DNA of 21,106 bases, taken from positions 1-21,106 of the forward strand of contig JASLBX010000284.1 in the NCBI GenBank assembly GCA_030146385.1. Reading direction: 5' to 3'. Below, in pieces: positions 6,191 through 13,628 of the stretch. The notes under the pieces are model-generated. The model saw only the letters and a list, made by a program, of their open reading frames with translations. It was not told the origin of the DNA and did not search any database. Source of the stretch: Jiangellaceae bacterium. GTDB lineage: Bacteria > Actinomycetota > Actinomycetes > Jiangellales > Jiangellaceae. The first letter of the stretch is position 1. Every line of letters begins with the position of its first letter. Position numbers and translations under genes: made by a program.

Positions 6191-8620
6191 TTAGAACGCT
6201 GCGTAGGCTCGCGTGACCAATCCGGTCCCGCGCACCCATGGATCCGGATCGGTCAGCAGATGATCCGGAACAGTCAACGACTGCGAGCCGTCCTTCCACG
6301 CCTGGATCAGGTTCGCCATCGGCTCGACCAGCCGCAGCATCGGGTGCTTCAGCTGATCGACCTGCTTCGACAGCCGGACCGCGGCCTCGAACCATTCCTT
6401 CGCCTGGTCTTCTTCCAGCGGCCAGTACGACACATGGGCGCACAGCCCGCCGTTGGCGTAGGCGAGGGCCCGAGCCTCAAGCGGCGCGTCGCCCGGCAGG
6501 TCGAGGGCCGCGCTCGCCAGCACTACGCTTTCGGCGCGCTTGCCCCGTAGGTTCCAGTACGAGCCGAGCGCTCCGACGAAGCGGACTGCGGTATCAGCGT
6601 CGCTGGCTTCGATGGCGGCTCGCAACGCCGCGTGGATGTTCTCGTACTCCGTGTCGAGGCGTTCCAGCCAGATCAGCTGGTCGGCCGTGCGCAAGTGCTG
6701 CTCTGCCGTCTCCGTGAGGTCTAGGTAGTAGGCGGAATGGGCCCGGCGCACCAGCTCGGTCTCGCCCGCCTCGGCGAGCCGCTCGACGCCGTACGCCTTG
6801 ATCGTCTCCAGCAGCCGGTACCGAGGCTCGCCGGAGCGTTCCAGCACGAGCAGGGACTTGTCCGCCAGCGCGGTCAGCAGGCCGAGGACATCCTGGGCCG
6901 AGTGGCCGACGTCCGTCATGACCCGCTCGGCCGCTTCCGCAGTGGCGCCGCCGGAGAAGTACGCGAGGCGGCGCAGGAGCGCGCGTTCGTCGTCTGCCAA
7001 CAGGTCCCAGCTCCAGTCCACGACGCCGCGGAGCGTCTGGTGGCGAGGCAGCGCGGTCCGGCTGCCGGCTGCGAGCAGGCCGAACCGGTCGTCGAGGCGG
7101 CAGGCGATCTGGTTGAGCGTCATGGTGCGGAGCCGGGCAGCGGCCAACTCGATCGCCAACGGCATGCCGTCGAGAGCCCGGCAGATCACCACGACGTCGT
7201 CGACCGTCCCGTCGTCGAGCGTGAACTCCGGATAGGCCGCGGCGGCGCGGTCGGCAAAGAGCCGCACAGCGGGAAATGTCGCCGCGTGCGTGGCGTCGGC
7301 GCCGGCCGGCGGGAGGTCCAGCGGTTCGACGGGCCAGAGCGTCTCGCCGGTTACGCCCAGCGGCTCACGGCTCGTGGTCAGGATTCGCAGCCGCGGGCAG
7401 CGGCCGAGCAGATGGTCGGCGATGGTGGCCACGGCGTCGATCAGATGCTCGCAGTTGTCCAGGACAAGTAGCAGATCTTTGTCGGCCAGCGCACCGGTCA
7501 GCCGGTCGATGACGTCGGCGTTTGTGCCGAGGTGCTCGGCGAGCCGGTCGAGCCAGGCGTCCCACGACGTCAGGGCTCCCGGCCTGGCTCGCGGCAGTAT
7601 CGCGTTCTCGTGGAGGCCGAGCGCCGCAAGGATCGCCTGCGGCACCGCTGACGAGCTACCGAGAGGCGCCAGTTCCACGAGCCACGCACCGTCGGGTACC
7701 TGGCCGAGCAGCGAGCGTGCCGCCTCGACGGCGAGCCGGGTCTTGCCGGAGCCGCCCGGGCCGGTCAGCGTCACCAGCCGCGACTCGCTCACCAGCTTGC
7801 CAACTCGGACGAGGTCGTCGTCTCGTCCGATAAAGGTCGTGACGCCGGCCCGGAGATTCGTCGGCGGAGAGGTCGCGCTGCGCGGTGGCTCCGCGTCGCC
7901 GCGCAGAATCCGTACATGCAGCTCGGCCAGTTCACGGCCCGGATCGGCGCCAAGCCGGTCAGCGAGCGTCGTGCGCAACTGCTCGTACGCGCCGAGCGCG
8001 TCGGCGGGCCGGCCGGCGGCGACAAGCGCCTGCATGAGCAGGTGGACCGTCCGCTCGCGGGTCGGGTGCTCGGCTGTGATGGCCTGAAGTGCCGAGATGT
8101 CCGGCGCGCCGTTGCCGCCTCTGAGCTGGGCGTCCACGAGATCTTCAAGCGCCGCGACGCGGAGATCTTCGAGCCTCGCGACCGCAGGACGAGCGATGCC
8201 ACCGTCGGCCGCGTCGGTCAGCGCGGGCCCGCGCCACAGGGCGAGCGCGCGGCGTAAGGCGTCCGCCGCGAGTCTGGGCTCGTCGGCCAGCGACTGCTTG
8301 CCGGCGGCTACCAGCTGCTCGAACCGGTACGCGTCGACGTTGTCGGGTGCGATCGTCAGGCGGTATCCCGAGCCGTTCGACTCGACAATGTTGCCGGGCA
8401 GCGCCCGCCGCAACCGCGACACGAGGGCTTGCAGGGCGTTGGCGCCGCCGGCCGGGGGATCGTCCGGCCACAGCGCGTCGATCAAGTCCCGCTGCGTTTG
8501 AACCTTGCCCGCGGACTGGGCGAGCTCGACCACCAGCGCGCGCAGCCGGGCGCCGCTGAGTTCGATCGGGTCTCCCGCGTCGGTGCGGACGTCGAGCGGC
8601 CCGAGGATGCCGATCCGCAC
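6191..8620 (-). CDS. AfsR/SARP-type BTAD/NB-ARC transcriptional regulator, truncated by in-frame TAA
   Basis: An 809-residue fragment. Domains in order: an OmpR-like winged helix (about 1-95, VRIGILGPLDVRT to ESNGSGYRLTI); a bacterial transcriptional activator (BTAD) domain (about 96-245, including ALWRGPAL and GRPADALGAYEQLR); and an NB-ARC/STAND ATPase with P-loop GPGGSGKT (287-294), Walker B LLLVLDN (383-389) and sensor TTSREPLGV; then the first helical repeats. Such proteins activate secondary-metabolite or transporter genes after ATP-driven assembly. I placed the start at the GTG 8618-8620, because homologues begin VRIGILGPL and the upstream extension runs into a palindromic repeat. The frame continues past the TAA into 5372-6139, which would restore about 1,080 residues. 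The convergent DrrAB exporter is a plausible target. Confidence 0.85.
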   Translation of the reverse strand: MRIGILGPLDVRTDAGDPIELSGARLRALVVELAQSAGKVQTQRDLIDALWPDDPPAGGANALQALVSRLRRALPGNIVESNGSGYRLTIAPDNVDAYRFEQLVAAGKQSLADEPRLAADALRRALALWRGPALTDAADGGIARPAVARLEDLRVAALEDLVDAQLRGGNGAPDISALQAITAEHPTRERTVHLLMQALVAAGRPADALGAYEQLRTTLADRLGADPGRELAELHVRILRGDAEPPRSATSPPTNLRAGVTTFIGRDDDLVRVGKLVSESRLVTLTGPGGSGKTRLAVEAARSLLGQVPDGAWLVELAPLGSSSAVPQAILAALGLHENAILPRARPGALTSWDAWLDRLAEHLGTNADVIDRLTGALADKDLLLVLDNCEHLIDAVATIADHLLGRCPRLRILTTSREPLGVTGETLWPVEPLDLPPAGADATHAATFPAVRLFADRAAAAYPEFTLDDGTVDDVVVICRALDGMPLAIELAAARLRTMTLNQIACRLDDRFGLLAAGSRTALPRHQTLRGVVDWSWDLLADDERALLRRLAYFSGGATAEAAERVMTDVGHSAQDVLGLLTALADKSLLVLERSGEPRYRLLETIKAYGVERLAEAGETELVRRAHSAYYLDLTETAEQHLRTADQLIWLERLDTEYENIHAALRAAIEASDADTAVRFVGALGSYWNLRGKRAESVVLASAALDLPGDAPLEARALAYANGGLCAHVSYWPLEEDQAKEWFEAAVRLSKQVDQLKHPMLRLVEPMANLIQAWKDGSQSLTVPDHLLTDPDPWVRGTGLVTRAYAAF

Positions 8621-8670
8621 GTACCCATTGTGCCCGCCCGCACCGACACACCTCGAACTCCCAGATCCCT

Positions 8671-8719
8671 TGATCATCGGCACTTTCCGTGTTATCCAGC
8701 CGGAAAGTGCCGATGATCA
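8671..8719. repeat. 49-bp palindromic intergenic element, copy 1
   Basis: The stem TGATCATCGGCACTTTCCG (8671-8689) and its exact reverse complement (8701-8719) flank the 11-base loop TGTTATCCAGC; all 19 base pairs match. It lies between the end of the broken GNAT gene (8723) and the start of the AfsR-type gene (8620). A second copy with identical dimensions is at 20491-20539. The structure could fold in RNA as a strong hairpin, act as a terminator, or be a small repetitive element of REP or MITE type. No coding sequence or target-site duplication is evident. Confidence 0.9.
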
Positions 8720-8722
8720 GCT

Positions 8723-9330
8723 CTAGAGCAGTGGGGCGCGCATGACGTGAAAGCGCCGGGTGACGGTGAATCCCGCGGCTTGGTAGAGGCGGCCTGCGGC
8801 CGTCTGCTCGCCCGTCCAGAGGAACCAAGCGCTGTGGTTGTCTCGAAACCGAGCGCTTCGAGCACTCGCAGCCCGTCCGGGTAGGCGTCCGCGTCGACGC
8901 CCGGAAGGAAGTAGGCGGGCGGGTAACCCGCGACGGTCGCCCATGGGGCACCGCGTCGGCGCAGGTAGTCCAGCGCTTGGGTCACCAGGCCGCTCCCGAT
9001 GCCCTGCCGCCGGGTGTCTGGGTCGACGACCAGAATGGTGATCCAGCCGCCGTCCGGGGCGACGAGCGCTGCCCCCGTCCCCGCGCGCACCGCGTAGCAG
9101 AATCCGAGGACCCGGTCGGACGTCTCGTCGGCCGCGACGATCAGCCCGTCGGGGTCGAAGTTCGGTTCGAGAAGGACGTACTCGGCCAGCCAGTCTGCCG
9201 AGATGGGATCGGCCGGCAATCCTCGCGCCGCCACCGAGACAAGGGCGTTGAGGTCGGCCGACCGGAAGGCACGGAACCGGATCCGCGAATTCAGGCCGGA
9301 GCGAGCGCGAGCATCGTGTGACGCGCTCAT
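8723..9330 (-). pseudogene. GNAT acetyltransferase gene with a frame break near 8825-8845
   Basis: The first 163 or so residues form a good GNAT domain, with the acetyl-CoA-binding motif RRQGIGSGL (about 108-115) and the segment YFLPGVDADAYPDGLRVLEALGFE. After that the frame loses all family character. In another minus frame, typical GNAT C-terminal sequence resumes (AWFLWTGEQTAAGRLYQAAGF, then TVTRRFHVMRAPLL) and stops at 8723. The shift equals one missing base, or any loss of 3n+1 bases. The resumed segment looks like the end of a second GNAT domain, so an internal deletion in a tandem-GNAT protein is also possible. The ATG overlaps the PIG-L stop (ATGA), so it belongs to that operon. Read uncorrected, the first frame runs on to 8692, inside the palindrome. 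Confidence 0.75.
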
Positions 9331-10037
9331 ACGTCCGTCACAACATGCGGGGCACCGTCACCGTCGGCCAGGGCCACCGCTCGGGTGGTGCGGCTCAGGC
9401 AGCCGCGCATGATCGACTGTGCCGTGTAGTAGTCGATGTAGCGGAACCCGTACGTCTCGCCGCGCGCGAAGGCCTGGCCCGAGATCGCTTCCCGCCACAC
9501 CTCGAATGCCTCGTCGGAGATCGGGACGTAGGTGTCGGGGAAGTAGCCGCGGGCGTCCTCCCAGTTCTCGGCGTACCAGAACTGGGAGGACGCATGCCGT
9601 GGCGCCGCATCGGTGAAGTTCGCCTGCCAGCCCGGGAGGCCGGCGAGAAACCGCGCCCGCGCGGCCAGCGTCGACGCATGCTCATGGTCGGTGTGGATGC
9701 TGTGCCGCCAGTGGGCGATCACCGTGTCCGGGCGGTAGTGGCGGATCAAGCCGGCCACCCGCACCGCGACGTCGTCGGTTGGCTCGAGGAAACCGTCCGA
9801 GATGTCGTCGAACACCGCGAACTCGGCTCCGATTCGCTCGGCAAAGGCCTGCCCCTCAAAGATCTTCTGCTCGCGGTATTCGTCGACCGGCATGGTGGGA
9901 TGTCCGCGCTCGCCCGGGGTCAGCGCCACGAGGACGGCCCGTCCGCCACCCAGGACCACCTGCGCCAGCAGCAGGCCCGCGGCAAGGTCCATATCGCCGA
10001 TGTGGGCTCCGACCGCCATCACTGTCGCCGGTCGCAT
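9327..10037 (-). CDS. PIG-L family deacetylase-like protein with variant active site
   Basis: A 236-residue protein of the PIG-L/LmbE fold, the family of MshB and other zinc N-deacetylases. Expected zinc ligands are visible: His12 and Asp15 in VGAHIGDMDLAAG, and His118 within the HSIHTDHEHAS segment (112-122). The canonical HPDDE motif reads HIGDM here. The residue at the catalytic-base Asp position is therefore Gly14, although the metal-ligand Asp is kept. I believe this HIGD form recurs in an actinobacterial subgroup, so it need not mean inactivity. The gene starts 13 bases after the DinB-fold gene and ends overlapping the GNAT start. A deacetylase acting on an N-acetyl sugar or thiol conjugate is plausible; the substrate is unknown. 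Confidence 0.87.
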   Translation of the reverse strand: MRPATVMAVGAHIGDMDLAAGLLLAQVVLGGGRAVLVALTPGERGHPTMPVDEYREQKIFEGQAFAERIGAEFAVFDDISDGFLEPTDDVAVRVAGLIRHYRPDTVIAHWRHSIHTDHEHASTLAARARFLAGLPGWQANFTDAAPRHASSQFWYAENWEDARGYFPDTYVPISDEAFEVWREAISGQAFARGETYGFRYIDYYTAQSIMRGCLSRTTRAVALADGDGAPHVVTDV

Positions 10038-10050
10038 CAGACGAGTACGG

Positions 10051-10569
10051 TCATTCGTCTCGCTGCCGCTCGAACATGCCCCGGACGTAGCTGGCCTGGC
10101 CGGCGTGCTGCATACAGTCGTTGATCACGCTCACCAACCGGACGCCAACGGTTACCGGCGGATCCCACGAGCGGTCGATGATCCGGTCCAGCTCGTCGGG
10201 CGTGATCGTGGCGGAATACTCGATGGACCGGTCGGCCACCGCATCGTGGTAGGCGAGCAGCGGATCGGCGCTGTCCGGGCGAATCGCCGCTACTTCCTCG
10301 GACGTGTGGCCGTACCCGGTGTCGTGCAGGTCGCCGGTGAATCCGAGTTGCTCGACCCACGGGCCGTCGTGCCACACCTGAACCCTTTCGGTGAGCTCGG
10401 CGACGTGGTCGTCCTGGATCCGGGTCAGGTGCCAGACCAGCCAGGCGATCGAGTTGGCATCCGCGTCCGGCCGGTACGCCAGCCCGGCAGCGTCCAGCCC
10501 ATCGGCCGCCTGATGCACGGTGCCGCGGATCCGCCCGAACGCGTCGATGAGAATGTCGGAGATCTCCAC
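10051..10569 (-). CDS. DinB superfamily / DUF664 protein (possible mycothiol-dependent transferase)
   Basis: About 172 residues forming the four-helix DinB fold. Putative metal-binding histidines are spread as in DUF664 proteins: WLVWHLTRIQDDHVAEL in helix 2 and VINDCMQHAGQASYVRGMF near the C-terminus, ending shortly after in ERQRDE. By family knowledge, actinobacterial members include mycothiol S-transferases and maleylpyruvate-isomerase-like enzymes. I used the GTG at 10567-10569 (VEISDILIDAF); another GTG three codons upstream is possible. It lies 46 bases after the aminotransferase gene and 13 bases before the PIG-L gene, so it is probably in the same operon. No specific substrate can be read. 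Confidence 0.83.
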   Translation of the reverse strand: MEISDILIDAFGRIRGTVHQAADGLDAAGLAYRPDADANSIAWLVWHLTRIQDDHVAELTERVQVWHDGPWVEQLGFTGDLHDTGYGHTSEEVAAIRPDSADPLLAYHDAVADRSIEYSATITPDELDRIIDRSWDPPVTVGVRLVSVINDCMQHAGQASYVRGMFERQRDE

Positions 10570-10615
10570 GCGCCCCACTCTGCCAGTTGTCCGGACGGCG
10601 GTCACTGCAACCCGC

Positions 10616-11971
10616 TCAGGCGCCCGTGTAGTGCTTGTCGGCGACGGCCAGTGCCTGGTCGAGGATCTCCAACCCCTCCTTGGCCTCAGCCTCGGTGATC
10701 GTGCACGGCGGCACGACGTGCATCCGGTTGAAGTTGACGAACGGCAGCAGTCCGCCGTCCTTGCACGCAGCAACCAGCTCGGACATCGCCGGGCTCGACC
10801 CACCGTACGGCGCGAGCGGCTCACGCGTCGCCCGATCGGCGACGAGTTCCAGCGCCCAGAACACTCCGAGACCGCGCACCTCGCCGATGACCGGGTGCCG
10901 CTCGGCCAGTGCGCGCAGCCCCGGCCCGAGCACTTCGCGTCCGATCCAGTCCGCGTTGTCGACGATGCCCTCGTCCCGCATGGCGGTGATGGTGCCGACG
11001 GCGGCCGCGCAAGCCAGCGGGTGGCCGGAGTAGGTCAGCCCGCCGGGGTAGGGACGCTCGGCGAACGTGGCTGCGATCTCATCCGAGATGACGACCCCGC
11101 CCAGCGGCACGTAGCCGGAGTTGACGCCCTTGGCGAACGTGATCAGGTCGGGACGGACGTCCCAGTGATCGAAGGCGAACCAGCGTCCGGTCCGGCCGAA
11201 CCCGCACATCACCTCGTCGACGATGAACACGATGCCGTGCCGGTCGCACAACTCGCGGACGCCCTCGAGGTAGCCGGATGGCGGCGGCATGATGCCGGCC
11301 GTCCCCGGGATCGTCTCCAGCACGATCGCTGCGATCGTCTGAGGTCCCTCGAACGCGATGACCTGCTCCAAGTGCTCGAGCGCTCGGATGCACTCTGTCG
11401 ACTCGGAGTCCGAATGGAACGGCGACCGGTACAGGAACGGCCCGAAGAAGTGAACGACACCGGCGCTGCCCGTGTCGTTCGCCCACCGCCGGGGATCGCC
11501 GGTGAGATTGATCGCCGTGGACGTCGCGCCGTGGTACGACCGGTACGTCGAGAACACCTTCGGCCGTCCGGTGTGCAATCGGGCCATCCGCGTCGCGTGC
11601 TCGATGGCCTCGGCTCCGGCGTTAGTGAAGAAGACCTTGTCCAGCCCGGGCGGGGTGAGCTCGGCGATCAGTTGTGCCGCGAGCGAGCGCTGGTCGTTGG
11701 CATGCTGCGGCGCGATCGTGCACAGGCGGGCGGCCTGCGCCTGGATGGCCCCAACGACACGCGGGTGCTGGTGCCCGATGTTCGTGTTGACCATCTGCGA
11801 GGAGAAGTCGAGGTGGCGCTTGCCATCGCCGTCCCACAGGTACGAGCCCTCGGCTCGCATAACGACCATGGGGTTGAGCGTCGCCTGTGCCGACCACGAG
11901 TGGAACACATGGGCACGGTCGAGGTCGTAGGTCTGCTGACTGGTGAGCGCTGCGGTGTCGATGTCGGTCAT
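10616..11971 (-). CDS. Class III (omega-amino acid) PLP aminotransferase
   Basis: A 451-residue fold-type I PLP enzyme. Recognisable elements are the substrate-side N-terminus HVFHSWSAQATLNPMVV, the cofactor-phosphate region TNAGAEAIEHATR, YHGATSTAINLTG, the Asp that contacts the pyridine nitrogen (Asp252 in FIVDEVMCGFGRTGR) and the Schiff-base lysine Lys281 in TFAKGVNSGYVPLGGV. The N-terminal HSW motif and overall sequence resemble taurine/beta-alanine:pyruvate aminotransferases more than ornithine or GABA enzymes. The ATG lies two bases after the stop of the semialdehyde dehydrogenase gene. Together they would convert beta-alanine or beta-aminoisobutyrate to a semialdehyde and then to an acyl-CoA. 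Exact substrate is inferred from the neighbour and is not proven. Confidence 0.88.
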   Translation of the reverse strand: MTDIDTAALTSQQTYDLDRAHVFHSWSAQATLNPMVVMRAEGSYLWDGDGKRHLDFSSQMVNTNIGHQHPRVVGAIQAQAARLCTIAPQHANDQRSLAAQLIAELTPPGLDKVFFTNAGAEAIEHATRMARLHTGRPKVFSTYRSYHGATSTAINLTGDPRRWANDTGSAGVVHFFGPFLYRSPFHSDSESTECIRALEHLEQVIAFEGPQTIAAIVLETIPGTAGIMPPPSGYLEGVRELCDRHGIVFIVDEVMCGFGRTGRWFAFDHWDVRPDLITFAKGVNSGYVPLGGVVISDEIAATFAERPYPGGLTYSGHPLACAAAVGTITAMRDEGIVDNADWIGREVLGPGLRALAERHPVIGEVRGLGVFWALELVADRATREPLAPYGGSSPAMSELVAACKDGGLLPFVNFNRMHVVPPCTITEAEAKEGLEILDQALAVADKHYTGA

Positions 11972-11973
11972 GC

Positions 11974-13473
11974 TCAACTCTGCGTCGGGAAGCCAAGGTC
12001 GACGCCGCCGTGCGACGGGTCGAGCCAGCGGGACGTCACAACCTTGCCACGGGTGAAGAAGTGCACGCCCTCGGTCCCGTGTGCGTGGCTGTCGCCGAAC
12101 AGTGAGTTCTTCCAACCGCCGAACGAGTAATAAGCCATCGGCACCGGAATCGGGACGTTCACACCCACCATCCCGACCTGCACCTCGTTGACGAACCGGC
12201 GAGCCGCCCCGCCGTCATTGGTGAAGATGGCCGTCCCGTTGCCGTAGGGGTTCGTGTTCACCAGTTCGAGCGCGGCGTCGTAGGTCGGCGCCCGCAACAC
12301 CGACAGCACGGGGCCGAAGATCTCGTCGGTGTACGCCGACATGCTGGGCGTCACGTGATCCAGCAGCGATGGCCCGAGCCAGAATCCGTCCGGCTGGCCG
12401 TCGGGCTCCACCGTCCGGCCGTCCACGACGAGGGACGCGCCGTCGGCAGGACCGGCGTCGAGATACGAGGCCACCCTGTCGCGGTGGGCGCGGGTAACGA
12501 GCGGGCCCATGTCGCAGCCGCGGCGGCCGTCTCCCGTCCGGATCTTGCCGATCCGCGCGGCTATGGCGTCGACCAACTGGTCGCCGATCGGATCGATGGC
12601 CACCACGGCCGAGATTGCCATGCAGCGTTCGCCGGCCGAACCGAACCCGGCCGACACGGCGGCGTCCGCGGCCACGTCGAGGTCGGCGTCCGGCAGCACG
12701 ATCATGTGGTTCTTAGCTCCGCCGAGGGCCTGGACGCGCTTGCCGGAGGCCGTCCCGGTCTCGTAGACGTAGCGGGCGATCGGCGTCGAGCCGACGAACG
12801 AGATCGAGGCCACGTCGGGGTGGGTGAGCAGCGCGTCGACGGCTTCCTTGTCGCCATGGACGACGTTGAATACGCCGCGAGGCAGTCCCGCCTCGGCCCA
12901 CAGGTCAGCGATGAGAACAGAGGCCGACGGATCCTTCTCAGATGGCTTTAGGACGACCGTGTTGCCGCAGGCGATCGCGACGGGGAAGAACCACATCGGC
13001 ACCATGGCGGGGAAATTGAACGGCGAGATGATCGCGGCGACTCCGACCGGCTGGCGGATCGAGTAGGAGTCGACCATCGTCGAGACGTTCTCCGAGAATC
13101 CGCCCTTGAGCAGGTGCGGGATGCCGCATGCGAACTCGACGACCTCGAGGCCGCGCTGGACCTCGCCCGCGGCGTCGGAGAGCACCTTGCCGTGCTCGGC
13201 GGTGATGATCTCGGCCAGCTCGTTCTTGCGTGCGGCCACGAGCTCGCGGAAGTTGAAGAGCACGGACGCGCGCTTGGACAGTGAGGTGGTCCGCCACGAC
13301 TCGAACGCGCGGCCGGCGGCGGCCACGGCCTCGTCCACGACATCCGTGGTCGCGAAGTCGACATGTGCCCGGACGGATCCGAGGGCGGGATCGAAGACTT
13401 CTCCAGTGCGCTCAGCCGTCTCGCCATACGGCTTGCCGTCGATCCAGTGCATCACTCGTGCCGGTTCCGTCAT
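11974..13473 (-). CDS. mmsA: CoA-acylating (methyl)malonate-semialdehyde dehydrogenase
   Basis: A 499-residue aldehyde dehydrogenase. The nucleophile is Cys284 in GSAGERCMAIS and the oxyanion Asn153 is in SPFNFPAMVPMWFFPVAIACGN. The usual ELGGK segment, which carries the general-base Glu, reads LGGAKNH here. That replacement is diagnostic for the CoA-dependent methylmalonate-semialdehyde branch, where CoA rather than water releases the acyl enzyme. The reaction is malonate or methylmalonate semialdehyde + CoA + NAD+ to acetyl- or propionyl-CoA, CO2 and NADH. The start ATG (13471-13473, MTEPARVMHW) has only a weak ribosome-binding site. It is divergent from a pucR-type gene. By family knowledge the set is common at the end of valine, beta-alanine or reductive pyrimidine catabolism. 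The symbol is used in the family sense. Confidence 0.93.
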   Translation of the reverse strand: MTEPARVMHWIDGKPYGETAERTGEVFDPALGSVRAHVDFATTDVVDEAVAAAGRAFESWRTTSLSKRASVLFNFRELVAARKNELAEIITAEHGKVLSDAAGEVQRGLEVVEFACGIPHLLKGGFSENVSTMVDSYSIRQPVGVAAIISPFNFPAMVPMWFFPVAIACGNTVVLKPSEKDPSASVLIADLWAEAGLPRGVFNVVHGDKEAVDALLTHPDVASISFVGSTPIARYVYETGTASGKRVQALGGAKNHMIVLPDADLDVAADAAVSAGFGSAGERCMAISAVVAIDPIGDQLVDAIAARIGKIRTGDGRRGCDMGPLVTRAHRDRVASYLDAGPADGASLVVDGRTVEPDGQPDGFWLGPSLLDHVTPSMSAYTDEIFGPVLSVLRAPTYDAALELVNTNPYGNGTAIFTNDGGAARRFVNEVQVGMVGVNVPIPVPMAYYSFGGWKNSLFGDSHAHGTEGVHFFTRGKVVTSRWLDPSHGGVDLGFPTQS

Positions 13474-13539
13474 GCATCGAGTGTGCGGCGCCACCTGGGG
13501 AAAGGGCAACTGGCAGACCGTCAGAGCGAGGTACGGCTT

Positions 13540-13616
13540 GTTTACACTCTGTAGCCAATACGCCGCTGCATGTGTGCTGGCCCAGAGATGCCGGGCGTGG
13601 CGGTTTACATACTGTG
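13540..13616. promoter_or_regulatory. Two matching TACA-N3-TGT(A/G) sites in the mmsA/pucR divergent gap
   Basis: GTTTACACTCTGTA (13540-13553) and GTTTACATACTGTG (13603-13616) match at 11 of 14 positions and lie in the same orientation with starts 63 bp apart, about six helical turns. The core of the first is the perfect inverted repeat TACA-CTC-TGTA; the second is TACA-TAC-TGTG. One lies near the mmsA side and the other just before the pucR ribosome-binding site. Their placement suits looping or cooperative binding by PucR; this is inferred from sequence only. Confidence 0.6.
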
Positions 13617-13628
13617 CAGGAGGTCCCC

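Noticed and set aside
8671..8719. Insertion-sequence terminal inverted repeats around a lost element
   Set aside because: The two arms are only 11 bases apart and the second genomic copy has the same spacing, so this is a compact palindrome and not the ends of an IS.
9318..10124. Plus-strand open frame across the PIG-L gene
   Set aside because: Composition artefact; the opposite strand encodes the recognisable PIG-L protein with overlapping operon junctions.
10520..12130. Long plus-strand open frame antisense to the aminotransferase
   Set aside because: No family features, Arg/Gly/Val-rich composition typical of the shadow strand in high-GC DNA, and the minus-strand gene has full PLP-enzyme motifs.
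13281..13628. N-terminal extension of the PucR regulator
   Set aside because: It overlaps mmsA on the opposite strand, has no domain character, and a strong AGGAGG precedes the GTG at 13629.
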